From Hordeum vulgare subsp. vulgare (taxonomy: Eukaryota > Streptophyta > Magnoliopsida > Poales > Poaceae): a stretch of DNA of 64,000 nt. The stretch is taken from contig NC_058523.1 in assembly GCF_904849725.1 (NCBI RefSeq), positions 340,669,948 to 340,733,947 on the forward strand, read 5' to 3'. Numbering within the stretch: position 1 is the stretch's first letter; every line of letters starts with the position of its first letter. The notes under the pieces were generated by a model. The model searched no databases, was not told the origin of the DNA, and saw only the letters and a list, made by a program, of their open reading frames with translations. This document shows, piece after piece, positions 35,301-48,453 of this stretch. The position numbers and the translations under genes were made by a program.

Positions 35301-36842
35301 TTGAATCTTCATATTGTTCCTCAAGGAATCCTTTTTACCCTGGTGGCGAAGCCTACTCTTAGGGATCAAATCATAGCCGTGCAGGCTTATGATAAGGGTA
35401 TATCCCGGATCAAGGAGAATATTGCTAGCGGTAACGCTAGGGATTTCTCCATCAATGAGAAAGGTGTTGTGTTCTTTCAGAACCGTTTAGTGGTTCCTAA
35501 GAGCAAACGTCTGTGGCAATTGATCCTTAAGGAGGCTCATGATTCTCCATTCACCATTCATCCCGGTAGTACTAAGATGTATCAGGACCTACGCCAGAGG
35601 TTCTGGTGGACTAGGATGAAGAGAGAAATTGCTGAGTTCATTGCTAACTGCGACGTTTGTCGTCGAGTTAAGGCAGAAAATCAAAGGCCTGCTGGCACCC
35701 TTCAACCTCTAGCTATTCCTGAATGGAAATGGGATAAAGTTAGCATGGATTGCATTACCGGATTTCCCAAGACCAAGAAAGGAAATAATGCTATCTTTGT
35801 GGTCATTGACCGACTCTCCAAAATGGCTCATTTTCTTCCCGTTCGTGAGAGTATAACAGCTAGCCAGCTAGCGGAGTTATATCTCTCTCGAATAGTGTCT
35901 CTTCATGGTGTTCCCCTGGAGATTAACTCGGACCGTGGGAGTATTTTTACTTCTCGCTTCTGGGAAAGTTTTTAGAATGCCATGGGGACTCACTTATCTT
36001 TTAGCACTGCTTTCCATCCTCAATCAAGTGCTCAAGTAGAAAGAGTGAATCAAATCCTAGAAGATATGCTCCGAGCTTGTGTTATATCATTCGGTATGAA
36101 TTGGGAGAAGTGCCTTCCATTCACCGAATTTGCTTATAACAATAGTTATCAATCGAGCTTGGGCAAAGCTCCTTTTGAAGTTCTCTATGGACGAAGATGT
36201 CGAACACCTCTTAATTGGTCAGAAACCGGAGAGAGGCAACTCTTTGGCCCGGATATGATCCAGGATGCAGAAGAGCAGGTTCGAATTATTCGTGAAAAGT
36301 TGAAAACAGCCCAGTCTCGTCAAAAGAGCCAATATGATCGTCATCATAAGGCTCTGACCTTTGAAGTTGACGAGAAGGCTTACCTTCGGGTTACACCTTT
36401 GAAGGGTACCCACCGATTCGGTACGAAGGGCAAGTTGGCTCCTCGTTACATTGGTCCTTTTCGCATTCTTGCCAAACGAGGAAAAGATGCCTACCAGTTG
36501 GAACCTCATCCGCATCTTTCCAAGGTTCATGATGTCTTTCACGTCTCGCAACTCAGGCGTTGCTTTTCGGATCCTATCCGTGAAGTGGACCACGAAACGC
36601 TTGATCTCCAAGATAACCTTTCATACCGAGAATACCCTGTGCGTCTTCTTGATCAAGCTGAGTGTACCACTCGACGTCGAAACCTCAAGTTTCTTAAAGT
36701 TCAATGGTCAAATCATTCTGAAAAGGAGGCAACTTGGGAAAGAGAGGATCGTCTCCGACTTGAGTATCCTGCGTTATTCCCGACGACTTCTAAATCTCGG
36801 GACGAGATTTTTTTGAGTGGGGGTGAGTTGTCACATCCCTGA
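32369..36842 (+). pseudogene. Gypsy 2 gag-pol polyprotein, inactivated
   Basis: The ATG at 32369 is preferred because upstream codons run back through the acceptor-like site. Domains: gag (residues about 75-230), CCHC knuckle [14 protein letters not shown] (from residue 309), retropepsin with [10 protein letters not shown] (Asp at 33524), reverse transcriptase with VDYRPVN and YLDD (34458-34469), RNase H (VIYCDAS to ADARSRK, about 34890-35230), integrase with [11 protein letters not shown]...CDVC (about 35540-35670) and core MDC / NSDRG, then a chromodomain-like tail WSNHSEKEATWERED. A one-base insertion near 34426 shifts frame just before YLDD. In-frame stops TAA 34671, TAG 34974 and TAG 35973 each fit a Gln codon with C changed to T. 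The natural stop (36840) lies 12 bp inside the 3' LTR. RT and integrase motifs are otherwise well kept, so inactivation is recent compared with Gypsy 1. Confidence 0.95.
36812..36828 (+). other. Polypurine tract of Gypsy 2
   Basis: GAGTGGGGGTGAG beside the TGTCACATCC LTR start, the expected plus-strand primer. Confidence 0.75.
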
Positions 36843-39800
36843 CACCTTAATCAAGTTAGCATTGTGTTCATATCTTCTTTGCATTGCATCTAGGAAATTT
36901 TCAATAAGAACAAGCAAGTGGTGAAGGAACACTCAAAAAAAACCTAGCCACTTCTCAAATTCAAAGGAATTATAAACTTGTTCAAATCAATGAACTCAAA
37001 ATGGCCTCAAGAAAATTTCAACTTTTCTGATAACTCATGGAAGCAAATAAGCAATGAAGAAAACCATTTTCATAACTCTTTTGGCATTTTAAATAAATGC
37101 AAAAAGCTACTAGTTTCATGTTTAAAATTTGAGTTCAAAAACTTTAAGTTTTCAAAAATGTTGAAAACTCCAGGAATGGTTGGATATATTCCAACAAATA
37201 TTCTGGTGTGTTCAAAATAGTTTTTACAAACTATTTTGGAGCTGAAATAAATAGCAAATCAACTAGCTAGCAAAATAGAAACAAACAGAAAGAAAATAGG
37301 AAAACCTTACCTTTTGCCCTGAGGAGGCCTAGCCCACTAGGGGAAAGGGCGTCTTCCTCCTCCTCCCTTCTGGCAGAGGAGCGAACGCCCACGGCGGCTC
37401 CTCCACCTCCTGTTTCGCCGTGGCATGCTCCGGTGCTCCCCAGGACAGTGCGACAGCGGGGATATCCACCCCGAGCCTGTCTCTATCCGTTCCCCTGCTC
37501 TAGTTTCCCCCTCCTCTCGGGATCTCTCCTCCCTCCTTCTGCCGCCATTGCCAAGAGCACGAGCTCGAGCCGTCGTCCCTCTAGCCATAGGACCTTCCTC
37601 CCGAGTAGTATAGTAGCTCCGCCTCGACAAGCTGGTTCTCTCTGCAAAGGCCAAAGCCTCCCCGAGCCCTGCAACATCCCCAACACCATCGTCTTCAACC
37701 TTCGATCGCCAACAAATCGACGGTGAAACGCCGGCTACAGCCCCTCCTCGAGCAGTCTGAGCCTAGCTTCACCTCCACCGTGAGCCTGTGATCATTTCCC
37801 CTCTTCTTCCCCTCGCATCCGTGCCTTCTACCCACTAGACCATCGAGCCCGAACTCCGGCAGCCGCCTCGGCTCGTCGCCGGCTTGCTCCGGCCACCTAT
37901 AGCCCTCCCTGAGGCCAAAGCTGGATGAGGTCGAGCCTGGGGATCATCCCAGCGCTCTCGGCAACCTTTTTCAAGCACCACAACACGATATAGCGTGTCT
38001 CTGGCGAGGTTCTGCCGCGGATCTGGTCGCCGCCGGTCAGGCTCCGGCGGGGAACGACGTGGCCAGCTTAACCCGAGTAGTTTAACCCTAATCGCTCGCT
38101 GACAGTGGGCCCAAGGCCAAGTCAAACCCACTTAGGCGCTGGTCAACGCGGGATTAGCCCCTGAGACGCTGACCAGTGGGTCCCCCCTGTCAGTTGACCT
38201 ATTGACGCGATGATGATGTAGTGATGACGCAATAAGTGAATTTCTATTTAAAAGAATTCCAGAAAAATGCCAAAACTTCTAAAATTTATAGAAATTAACC
38301 TGTAACTCCAATGAAAATAATTTATATATGAAAAAGTATCAGAAAAATTCAAGGAATCTGTATATGTCATTTTCAAACATGTTTGAAAATGTTACTGAAC
38401 CCAAACATGTAGATTAATGAATAAGTTAATTCTTATAAATACTTTGGAGATGGAATTTGGAAAATAATTAAATTTCACTACAAATGATATCATCAAACAC
38501 TGTCCAAATCACAAACTAGCAACCTAACATGTCATTCCATGCATGATAAAAGCAAGTTGATCTGAGCATCAGGTCGAATCAATTAAAATGGTATCCGAGA
38601 ATACCTCGTTTGAAGTGATATTTGAATTTGATTCAAATCAACTTCAAACCTAATACATGTTAGATATAATAGTATACCACCTTGCATCCTCAGGCCATGC
38701 ACATGTATCATCTTGTTGCACATGATTGTTATTGATTGTTGTCATTTCTTTCGGTAGGCTCCGCTCCCCCGGATTCCACCGAATATCCGTCTGACGGATA
38801 TTTTCACTCCTCCGAGCAACAAGGCAAGCAACCATTTTGATCATCCCGATAAATCCCATGTTCTTGCTCCTGCACTTACTTATTGCATTAGGATCAAATG
38901 CTTCAAATGCTTTTGCCACGTTAGTTGAACCCACTTCCTTTGCATGACCTATCCTTGTCATAGTAAATAGTTGAACCTTGCAACCTAGCATACCTGTTAG
39001 TTGCTTGAGCCATGATGTGCCTTATCCTGCTATGCATGCTATGCTTAGAGTTGTCTATGGTCTGTCATCTGGGAGATGAACATAATTGTGCGAATGTGTT
39101 TGGTAAGCAAAGGTTGTCTGTTGAACCTGATTTGGTAAAGGTACCGGTGAAAGGTTGTCTAGGAGTACATGGCGGGTTGTTTCATTGGAACCGTCCTTAG
39201 GAACTGAGTTCCGTGTATGTAATCCAAGACTAGATACTACCACACGTTGGGATACTTAATTGACCCTCTCGACTTATTAATCGCTTAGTACTCGGTCCAG
39301 GAGTTGCAAGTAGTTTCTGGTGTTTATAGTCATGATGGAGGCCGTGCATAGCGCTGACCTGAGAGGTGGGCTGTGATACGGTAGGCAGTGGCACGGTGTA
39401 CCAAGTGGCACCCGGATGGTGGGCTTGGGAACCCTGCGCACAACGTTTGGGGCCGTGGTGGAAACCTCGGCCGGACTTCCGTGCGGGTTACCCTCAGATA
39501 GGCGATAGACCTGGACTAGGTACTAATGTGGTTAACGGTCGTGGCCGACTCCCTCGCTGGGCTTCCGCTTGAAGGTTGTCGAGGTGCATGACGTGCACAT
39601 GGCGATAAGTGGCGAGAGCGTGTGTGACAAAGTACACCGCTGCAGGGTTATGATCTATTCGAATAGCCGCGTCCGCGGATATGGACTACTTGGAGACATA
39701 TATTGTTCTTAGATAACTTCAATGGCTACTCATAAAATTGTCAAGATAAGCGTGAGTGTCATGGACGACATTTCCGTATGGAGACGGAATGATTCCACGA

Positions 39801-39967
39801 TGGAGTATTGTTGTGGTGTTAGTGGACTCGTGTGCGAGAAATCAAGTTGTCAAAATTATTTAAAAATGCAAGTTGTCTAGCCACGAGTCAAATGTTGGGT
39901 TTCCGCATGAAATCCCACAATACCTTATTGATACATTGCATGAGTAGATAGTTATCCTAAAGTCTTG
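36829..39967 (+). repeat. 3' LTR of Gypsy 2 (truncated)
   Basis: Collinear with the 5' LTR from TGTCACATCC to 'cctaaagtcttg', where it stops. About 880 bp including the mini-ORF and LTR end are missing. Confidence 0.9.
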
Positions 39968-40002
39968 CTGAAATCCCACCAGGAATTAAGCTTGGTGATG
40001 CT
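39968..40002 (+). other. Polypurine-tract remnant of an Athila-like internal domain
   Basis: GGAATTAAGCTTGGTGATGCT directly before the LTR start corresponds to GGAATTAAGCTTGGGGATGC before the second LTR (42832). It shows that another internal domain once lay to the left. Confidence 0.65.
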
Positions 40003-41549
40003 TGATACGTCTCCTGCGTATATATAATTTTTTCTGGTTCCATGCTATTATATTATCATTTTAGAACACTTTTTTTGTACTTACCTACCAATTTATGTTA
40101 TTTTTGAGCACTAACCTAGACCGAGTGCCCAGTGCAAGTTGTTGTTTTCTGTGTGTTTTTCACTTTTCATGTTTTAAGTACCAAACGAAATCCAATTGAC
40201 CTGAAACTTTTTGTGATTTTTTTCTGGACCAAAACAAGACCGTGGAGCTTCAGAAGGAGGCAGGAGGGTGCACTAGGGCCCCACAAGCCAATAGGGCTTG
40301 GCCTAGGGGGCGCACCCTGATGGCTTGTGGGCCCCTCGTGTCTCTCCACACTCTGTTCTCTCGCCTATAAATTCCCATCTATCCTAAAAACATCGAGGGA
40401 GCTCCCAAAGCACTTTTTACGCCACTGCAAGTCTCTGTTCCAATGGGAGGCATCTAGAGTTCCTTTCCGGCACTCTGTTGGACGGAGGATTGGTCAAGGA
40501 GGACCTCTTTATCAACCTTGCTGCCCTCATGATGATGTGTTAGTAGTTCACCATAGACCTACGAGTCTATAGTCAATACCTAGATGGCAATCTCTCTCTC
40601 TTCGATATTCAATACAATGATCATCGCATCTTTGCTTTGATCCAAATGATGTAACTCTTTTGTATGGTGCTTTGTTGGGATCGGATGAATTATGGGTTTA
40701 TGTTCATATTATTCATGATAAATATTTGAGTCTCATCTGATATATAATATGATTCTTATGTGCATGATTGTGATAGCTTCGTAATTCTCTCTGATCTATT
40801 GAAATAATTTGGCCAACTAGATTGATATTTCTTCGGTGAGAGACGTGCATTGTAGTAGGTTCAATCTGGCGAGTTTCTATATCCCAATGACTGAAGGGTA
40901 CAAGTTGCGTCTTTGTGTGGCTTCTACTAAGGGAAAAATGATGGGGTTTATTAATATTGGTTGAGTTTACTTTGTCTACATCATGTCATCTTAATCCAAG
41001 CATTACTTCGTTTGTCATGAACTTAATACATAGAGAAGCAAGCATATAAGCGCTCTTGAAGTGAAGTAGTAGTAATAGGAGCATGGAGGAGTCGGCCTAT
41101 TTGTTTATGGACGTGATGCCTATATTTACATAATCATTACCGTGAAAATCGCATAACTATCCGCTCTTCTATCAATTGCCCAACAGTAATTTGTTTACCC
41201 AGTGTGTGCTATTTTCATGAGAGATGCCATTAGGGAAAACTATGCCCCCAAGGCTATTCACAACATATTGTTAAACCTTCGATACCTTGATTCCATTTAT
41301 TTTATTTTCCATTTGACAATTATCTACAATTTTCTACACACCTCATTACTAAGGGGATTGACAACCCTCTTGCCCGCGTTGGGTGCAACCTGTTTGTTCT
41401 TTTGTATGCAGTCGCTGATAACTATTGTGGTTGATATTTCTATTGCTTCGATAAACCTTCATTTCATAATTGAGGGAAATAGTTACCCGCATTGTGCTGC
41501 GATAACCCATTCCTCTTCATGGAAAACCCAACGTAGAGTACAAGTATCA
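40003..41549 (+). repeat. Left LTR of the Athila-like array
   Basis: 1547 bp, TGATACGTCT to CAAGTATCA, similar along its length to 42832-44377 and 57886-59461. Confidence 0.88.
40366..40373 (+). promoter_or_regulatory. Putative TATA box, left LTR
   Basis: TATAAATT in 'ctcgcctataaattcccatc', conserved in the two sister LTRs. Confidence 0.55.
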
Positions 41550-42831
41550 ACCTCCTCATATTTGCTAGCCTCTTCGATACCGTGCATTGCCCATTATCAC
41601 TGCGAGGATCAGTGCAACTTTTGCCGGTGCATCCGAACCCCGTGACATGACACACTCTATTGCATATAACCCTCATTATATTATCCTCAAAACAGCCACC
41701 ATACCTACCTATCATGGTATTTCCATAGCCATTCCGAGATATATTCCCATACAAATTCCATCGTCACTTCACATGACTAGTTTGTTCATTATAATATTGC
41801 TTTGCATGATCATATAGAGTTGGCATAGTATTTGTGGAAAGCCATCATTCATCATATTTTTGATACATGCCATGCTAGATCTTTGCACATCCTGGTGCAT
41901 TGCTAGAGGCATTTGTATAGAGTCATACCGTCCTATCAGTCCTCATATTGAGTTGTAAGTAAATAAAAGTGTGATGATCATCATTATTAGAGCATTGTCC
42001 TAGTGAGGAAATAAAAATGCGGGAGGCCAAATGAGCCCACCATAAAATAATGAATGGGAGAAAAAAGAGAGAAGGGACTTTGCTACTCTCTATTACCACA
42101 ATTGTGCCTCAAAGTGGCACCTTGTTCTTCATATAGAGCGTCTCTTGTTATATCATTCATATGCTAGTGGGGATCACTTTTTCATAAACTGGGCTTGTAT
42201 ATCTCGATGAAGGGCTTCCTCAAATGCTAGAGGTCTTCATGAGAAAAAAGTTGGATGCACACTTCACTTAGCTTTAGTTGAGATTTCATACACTTATAGC
42301 GCTAGTGCATAATTTGCATGGCAATCCTTACTCCTTGCATCGATATATATCGACGAGCATCTCCATAGCCCATTGGTACACCTAGTTGATGTGAGACTAT
42401 CTTCTCCACTTTTACCCCTTTGATACCCACCACCATATTCTATTCCACCTATATGCTATGTCCAATGGTTCACACTCATATATTGCGTGAAGAATAAAAA
42501 GTTGATGCATATTGAAATAGCATGATCCAATGGCCTGACATGGGCACTGTGGTTCTTGACATTTGTATTAATGTAGTGAAGATGGAGCCATGCCTTGTTA
42601 ATATAATAAGATGAATGGGGGTAGAACAATATTTGAGGGTCGTATACTTCGGAAGATTAATGATTTTGTTGCTTGTAGTTATAAGTATTGCTATGTTAAT
42701 GTTTGTTAATTCATCATTTCTCAATGAGCATACGTGCATAAGTTACATAATGGGTAGCATGTCACATCAATTTTTTTTGTTTTTATCATTTACCTACTCG
42801 AGGACAAGGAGGAATTAAGCTTGGGGATGCT
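41550..42831 (+). other. Internal remnant of the Athila-like array
   Basis: Non-coding 3' half of the internal domain, ending with ACTCGAGGACAAGGAGGAAT and the purine tract. Several short frames are without recognisable content. Confidence 0.7.
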
Positions 42832-44377
42832 TGATACATCGACAACGTATTCCATGCTGATATATTATCATTCTAGGATAGTTTTTGGGTATTTATTTAC
42901 CAATTTGTATTATTTTTTAGCACTAACCTATTGATAGAGTGTCGAGTGCCAGTTGTGGTTTTCTGCATGTTTTTTTTCCTTTTAGGTTTTCAATACCAAA
43001 CGAAGTCCAGTTGACGTGAAACTTTTTGGAGATTTAATCTGGACCAAAAGAACACCAATGAGTATCGGAAGAAGCATGGAGGCCACCCGAGGGTCCCACA
43101 AGCCAACATCACGCGACCTGGGTGGGCGCCCTGATGGCTTGTGGGCCCCTCGAGGCTCTCTCGACTCCGTTCTCTGGCTTATAAATTCTCATATATCCCA
43201 AAAAAAACTAAAGGCAGTCTCGAAACACTTTTTACGTCGCCGCAAGTCTCTATTCCAACGGGAGGCCATCTGGAGCTCCATTCCGGCACCCTGTCGGAGG
43301 GAGATCGATCATGTAGGGCCTCTTCATCAACCATGCTGCCCTCATGATGATGTATGAGTAGTTCACCAGAGACCTATGGGTCCATGGCAAGTATCTCGAT
43401 GGCAATCTCTCTCACTCTCTTGATCTTCTAGATAATGATCATCGCATATTTGCTTTGATCCATATGATGTAATCCTTTTGTGCATTGCTTTTGTTGGGAT
43501 CCGATGAATTGTGGGTTTATGTTCAGATATTCATGATAAATATTTGAGTCTTCTCTGAATACTAATATGATTCTTATGTGCATGATTATGATAGCTTCAT
43601 AATTATCTCCGATCTATTGAAATAGTTTGGCCAACTAGATTTATATTTCTTCGATGAGAGAGGTGTGTTGTAGTGGGTTCAACCTGGTGAATATCTATGT
43701 TCTAGTGATAGACGGGGAGATGATGCATCTTTGAGTTGGTGCTACTAAGGATGACACAATGGGGTTTATTAGTATTTCTTGAGTTTACTTTGTCTACATC
43801 ATGTCATCGTTCTCCATGCATTACTCTCTTTTACTTAATACTCTAGATGCATGCTGGATAGCGGTCGATGAGTGGAGTAATAGTAATATGTGCAGGCATA
43901 AGTCAGCCTATTTGTTTATGGACATGATGCATATATACAAATGATCATTGCCCTGAAAATCGCATAACAATCCGCATTTCTATCAGTTGCCCAACAGTAA
44001 TTTGTTTACCCATTGTATGTTGTTTTCATGAGAGATGCCATCAGGGGAAACTATGGCCCCCAGGTCTATTCACCATATATTTACAAAACCTTCAATACCT
44101 TGCTGACATTTACTTGTTTTCATTTTATTTTGCATTTTAAAATTATCTACACATCTCACTTGCTTGCAAATAACGAGACCAAGGGGATATACAACCATCT
44201 TGCCCGTGTTGGCTGCAAGTTGTTTGTTCTTTTGTGTGCAGAGCTAAAGATGGTTATTTTGGATATTCCTATTGGTTCAATAAACCTTGGTTTCATAATT
44301 CAGGGAAATAGTTACCCACATTGTGCTGCGATAACCCATTCCTCTTCCTGGAAAATCCAACGCACATCACAAGTATC
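42832..44377 (+). repeat. Right LTR of the Athila-like array
   Basis: TGATACATCG to AAGTATC; about 1546 bp. Similar to the left copy but with many substitutions, so the pair is old or of mixed origin. Confidence 0.88.
43180..43187 (+). promoter_or_regulatory. Putative TATA box, right LTR
   Basis: TATAAATT in 'ggcttataaattctcatat', at the conserved LTR position. Confidence 0.5.
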
Positions 44378-44442
44378 GGATTCCCAAGGTACTCGGTTAA
44401 CATCAATCTTATCATATAAACCACTAGCGAGACTGAAGACTC
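44378..44442 (-). other. LTR mini-ORF, decayed (Gypsy 3)
   Basis: Minus strand TTTTGTATAG is followed, in the same phase as Gypsy 2, by VFSLASGLYDKIDVN-like codons. The pattern SG.YD.ID parallels GGFFIDIDDD in Gypsy 2. The end is lost at the element junction. Confidence 0.3.
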
Positions 44443-46898
44443 CTATACAAAACATAAATCAAGAAACTATGAGTACAAAGGTACTCAACAAGATTTACAT
44501 CAGAACTAACTACATATGCATCCATATCAACAAAGGGGGGTTGTGGGGTTTAATGCAGCAAGCCAACTTCGACTCAGTGGCTATTCTGTACTACGACAAC
44601 CAGTATTTTCTTTGAGGTGAGAAAGCGCACACAAGTTCACTAGCTAGTCACCACAGTAATACACCACTATGGATCCTCTCTCGTCTCCCTACGAGAAGGC
44701 CATCCATAGCACTCACACTTATCTAGCGCATTTATAGTATCCATTTAAGTTGTGTATGTACCACATAAGCTTCCAAGTAGTCCTTATACGTGGATGCATC
44801 TATTTGAATAGATAATTTACCCTACAGGGGTGTACTTCTTCACACACGCTCTGACCACTGATCACCATATGCACATCATGCATCTCGGCAACCCTCAAGT
44901 GAAAGCACTCCCGTGGGTGTCGTCCATGACTTGACTAACCACACAAGACTCTAGTCCGGGTTTATCGCCTATTTGAGATTGGACCCGCAAGCAAGTCACA
45001 CAGACGTTTCCTCTACAGCCCCAAATGATGTGTAGAGGGTTCCCAAGCCCACCTCGTCATATGGATCTATGCTTGGTACACTGGGCCACGGTGCCTAGTT
45101 TGTCAAAGGCCCACCTGTATCGGGTGCCACTTGGTAGACTACTAACACTACCTACAAAAACCAGAAACTAGTTGCAACTCGTGGATAGAGATCAAGGCAA
45201 TTAATAAGTTGAGAGAGCTTGGAGTACCTGGAGCCCAATGTGTGGTAGTAGCTAATCTTGTATAACATACAGAGAACTCGGTTCTTAAGGACGGTCCCAA
45301 TAGACAACCCACCATGTACTCCAACATGGCCTCACATCGATACCTTTACCAAATCAGGTTCACATACTAAGCTCTCATCATTGGACATGATCACATTCAC
45401 TCCAAAACATCACCCGGATGGATCAAACCTGACAAGAACCTAAGCATAGGAAGCATGATTGGTCACCAGATGGCTTAAGAAAATCCTAATCATGCTAGGA
45501 ATGTTTAACTATTTACTATGACAATGACGAGTCATACAAAGGAATGGGTTCAACTACTTTAACATATATGACAGTTGAAACGTTGTTGTCCTAATGCAAT
45601 ATCAAAGAGAAAGAGCGGGAGAGTGGGATTATATCGGAATGCCCAAGGGGGGTTGCTTGCCTTGAAGATCGACGATGTATTACTTCTACTCCAGTGGATA
45701 CTCGAGCGTATCCCTAGGAACAGAAACTATCGCGAAGACCGTCACCGAAGGAGGGACAATTAATACACAGAAAATGGGACAAAATGATGCATGAATGTGG
45801 CATGCAAATATGTTGTGATTTGGGCTAATGTAGCTAGTAGCAATATTGAAAGAAGCCCTCATAGAAAGCATTTAAAATACCATTTAATGAATTGTCCTAA
45901 TCAATGAGTATAAGTTGTTCTAGCATGCACGAAAATAGCACAAATGGAATCTTTGGAATTTTTTGATCATTTTTCATATATAAATTATTTCCATCTCACT
46001 TATAGATTATTTTATATGATTTTTCAAAGTTCTTAAAAATTCTAGAATTCCTAATTATTTAAAATACCAAATCTCTTTATTGCACCAGCCTTAGGTAATA
46101 GTGACATCGACAGTCAACACCGCCAGTACCGGTCAAACCTAGCCATTGGGGTCCACTGGTCAGTGAGCCAACAAGTTAATTAAATTAATTTATCCTAATC
46201 TAAAAATTAGGAGGGCTCGGGACCCACATGTTAGTGGCCCACTGGGTCATTAAGTTAGCTCTAACCGATGGTTGGGCCGGAGTTGGGCTGTCAGCAATGG
46301 TAGGCACAACACAGGGCGTCGGAAACACTCCTCCGATGACTAGAACAGCGGTCGAGGCCATCTATGTGAACCTGGTGGTATCGCGCATTGACTGGAGCAA
46401 GTGACCTCGCCGGAGGCAACCTGAATCCACAGCGGTGTGCGGTTTTGTAGCAGCAAGAGCTCGAAGAAGGCGGAAACGATGTTACAACGAGCGACTCGAG
46501 CAACCAATGGCACCTAGGTGGTCTACGTGCGTGCACGAGTCCGTTGGACATGGCGGTGCAATCCAACTATCGCCACTGTGACGCCAGCGACGACCCCGAG
46601 CGGTGGTGCACCTTGGCTTGCATTGTAACGGGACCTAGAGCTCAAATTCGAGTGTGAAGTTAGGGGGAAGAACCGTGGGCTCACAACAGTTGTGTAGGAG
46701 ATGACGGCGTGGTCGGTGATGCATTGTGGCCGGCGAATCAACCGGCAACATACGTGAATTCTGAGGTAGACGAAGACACAGTGGCGGCTCTGCTGGGCGT
46801 CCCAGCTTGCATAGCTCGATGGAGAGGACTGCGATGATGTTGTGGTTTCTCTGGAAACGTCGAGGAGGCTCGGAGGTGGATGTGTTTGTGGTGGCGCT
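44378..46898 (-). repeat. 3' LTR of Gypsy 3, outer part
   Basis: Reverse complement aligns to Gypsy 2 LTR blocks such as 'aacctgatttggtaaaggta', 'agtacatgg.gggttgt' and 'gttgcaa.tagtttctgg'. The GC-rich part is 46260-46898. No gene. Confidence 0.8.
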
Positions 46899-48453
46899 TG
46901 ACATTCCTCGCAGGAGCGTTGCTTTCCCTCTAAGCTTAAAGGGAGATATAGCACAACGACAACAAGTATGTCCCTCAGTTGAGAAACCAATGTATCAATC
47001 TTGTAGAAAGATCCACAAGATTATCTAAGCAACACCTACACACAAATAATAAATCATCGCAACCCAACGCATAGAGAGGTTGTCAATACCTCGTGGGTAA
47101 AGTAAGGATAGATTGATAGATGTAAATAAGAGTGACAGCAAATAGAACACAACAAGGTATTTTTTGGGGTTTTTGATAATATAGATCTAAAAACAAAAGA
47201 GCAAATAAAGTAGAAAAGCAAATAGCAAAGTAGAGATTGCAAATAGATGATGTGAAGTAGACCCGGGGGCCGTAGGTTTCACGAGTGGCTTCTCTCGAGA
47301 AAATAGAAAGTGATGGGTAGAAAAAATATTTTTGGGAAATTGATAGACGAGCAAATAATTCTGACGATATTCAAGACAATGATCATGTATATAGGCATCA
47401 GGTCAAAAATAAGTAGACCAACTTCTGCCTGCATCTACTTCTATTACTCCACACATCGACCGCTATCAAGCATGCATCTAGTGTATTGAGTTGATAGAGA
47501 AACGTAGTAATGCCTTAAGAACGATGACATGTTGTAGACAAGATCTATTCATGTAGGAATAGACCCCATCATTTTATCCTTCATAGCAACGATACATGTG
47601 TGTCATATCTCCTTCTATCACTAAGATTGAGCACCGCAAGATCGAACCCATCAAAAAGCACCTCTTCCCATTACAAGATAAAAGATCAAGTTGGCGAGAC
47701 AAAAAAAAATATCTAAGAAGAAATGCGAGGCTATAATAATCAAGCATGAATATGTTTTCATAGATCTGATCATAAACTCACAATTCATCGGATCCCAACA
47801 GACACACCGCAAAAGAAAGAGTTCCATCATATGGATCTCCAAGAGACCATTGTATTGAGAAACAAAATGAGAGAGGAATCCATCTAGCTACTGCCTACGG
47901 ACCCATAGGTCTAATATGAACTACTCTCGCATCATCGGAGGAGAACCAATGAGGATGGTGAGCCCCTCTATGATTGTGTTCCTCTCTGGAACGAGCTCTA
48001 GATTGGTTTTCGTGGCTCTGTAAGTTGTGGTGGCTAGAAAAAAAATCATCGACTCCTCTAGGTTTTTATGAATATTGGGGTACTTATAGAGCTTAGAGGA
48101 GGTGGAGAAGCTTCCATGGTGGCCACTAGACACCAGCCCACGCCAGGGGCCTGTGGCGCCATGCTGTCTAGTGGCCCCCTGGGCCTTGGCTGCTGCTCAT
48201 TCTTGTCCCCCAAGTTTCCTTCTGGTCCTCAAAAAATCTCCAAAAAGTTTCAAGGCAATTAGACCTTATCTAATATGGATTTTCTGCGAAGGAAAAAAAT
48301 AGCAAAACACACGAAGTGGCACTAGGCACTATGTCAATAGGTTAGTCCCAAACAATGTTATAAAATTGCTAAAAAATGATTATGAAACATCCAAGAATGA
48401 TAACATATCAGCGTAGAACAGTAAAAAATTGTAGATACATTGGAAACGTATCA
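46899..48453 (-). repeat. 3' LTR of nested Athila-like element
   Basis: In element direction starts TGATACGTTTCC and ends GAATGTCA, followed by target duplication. It matches 52316-53871. Confidence 0.9.
48083..48089 (-). promoter_or_regulatory. Putative TATA box, 3' LTR of nested element
   Basis: Minus strand GCTCTATAAGTACCC. The sister LTR keeps the better GCTCTATAAATACCC. Confidence 0.5.

Larger units (their letters stand above)
21676..39967 (+). mobile_element. Ty3/Gypsy LTR retrotransposon 2 (plus strand), nested CACTA inside 5' LTR
   Basis: Order: 5' LTR (21676-25360 and 30480-30814), primer-binding site, extra ORF, gag-pol, polypurine tract, 3' LTR (36829-39967, truncated). LTRs start TGTCACATCC and the 5' LTR ends GGTCCCGACA. 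Without the CACTA insertion the 5' LTR is about 4.02 kb. The extra ORF is intact. Gag-pol has one frameshift and three stops, fewer lesions than Gypsy 1. The element lies directly against Athila-like remnants on both sides. Confidence 0.93.
40003..44377 (+). mobile_element. Athila-like LTR retrotransposon, LTR-internal-LTR, internally deleted
   Basis: Two similar LTRs (40003-41549 and 42832-44377) flank 1.28 kb that matches only the 3' part of the internal domain (as at 20480-21670). It has no gag, protease or pol. LTRs start TGATAC and end GTATC(A). The right LTR is followed directly by the Gypsy 3 LTR, with its last A missing. Confidence 0.85.

Noticed and set aside
44013..44615. 200-codon frame
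   Set aside because: Crosses the junction between the Athila-like LTR and the Gypsy 3 LTR, so it cannot be one gene.
46290..46990. Overlapping minus-strand frames of 89-155 codons as a host gene
   Set aside because: Lie in the GC-rich part of the Gypsy 3 LTR and run across the nested insertion boundary at 46899.
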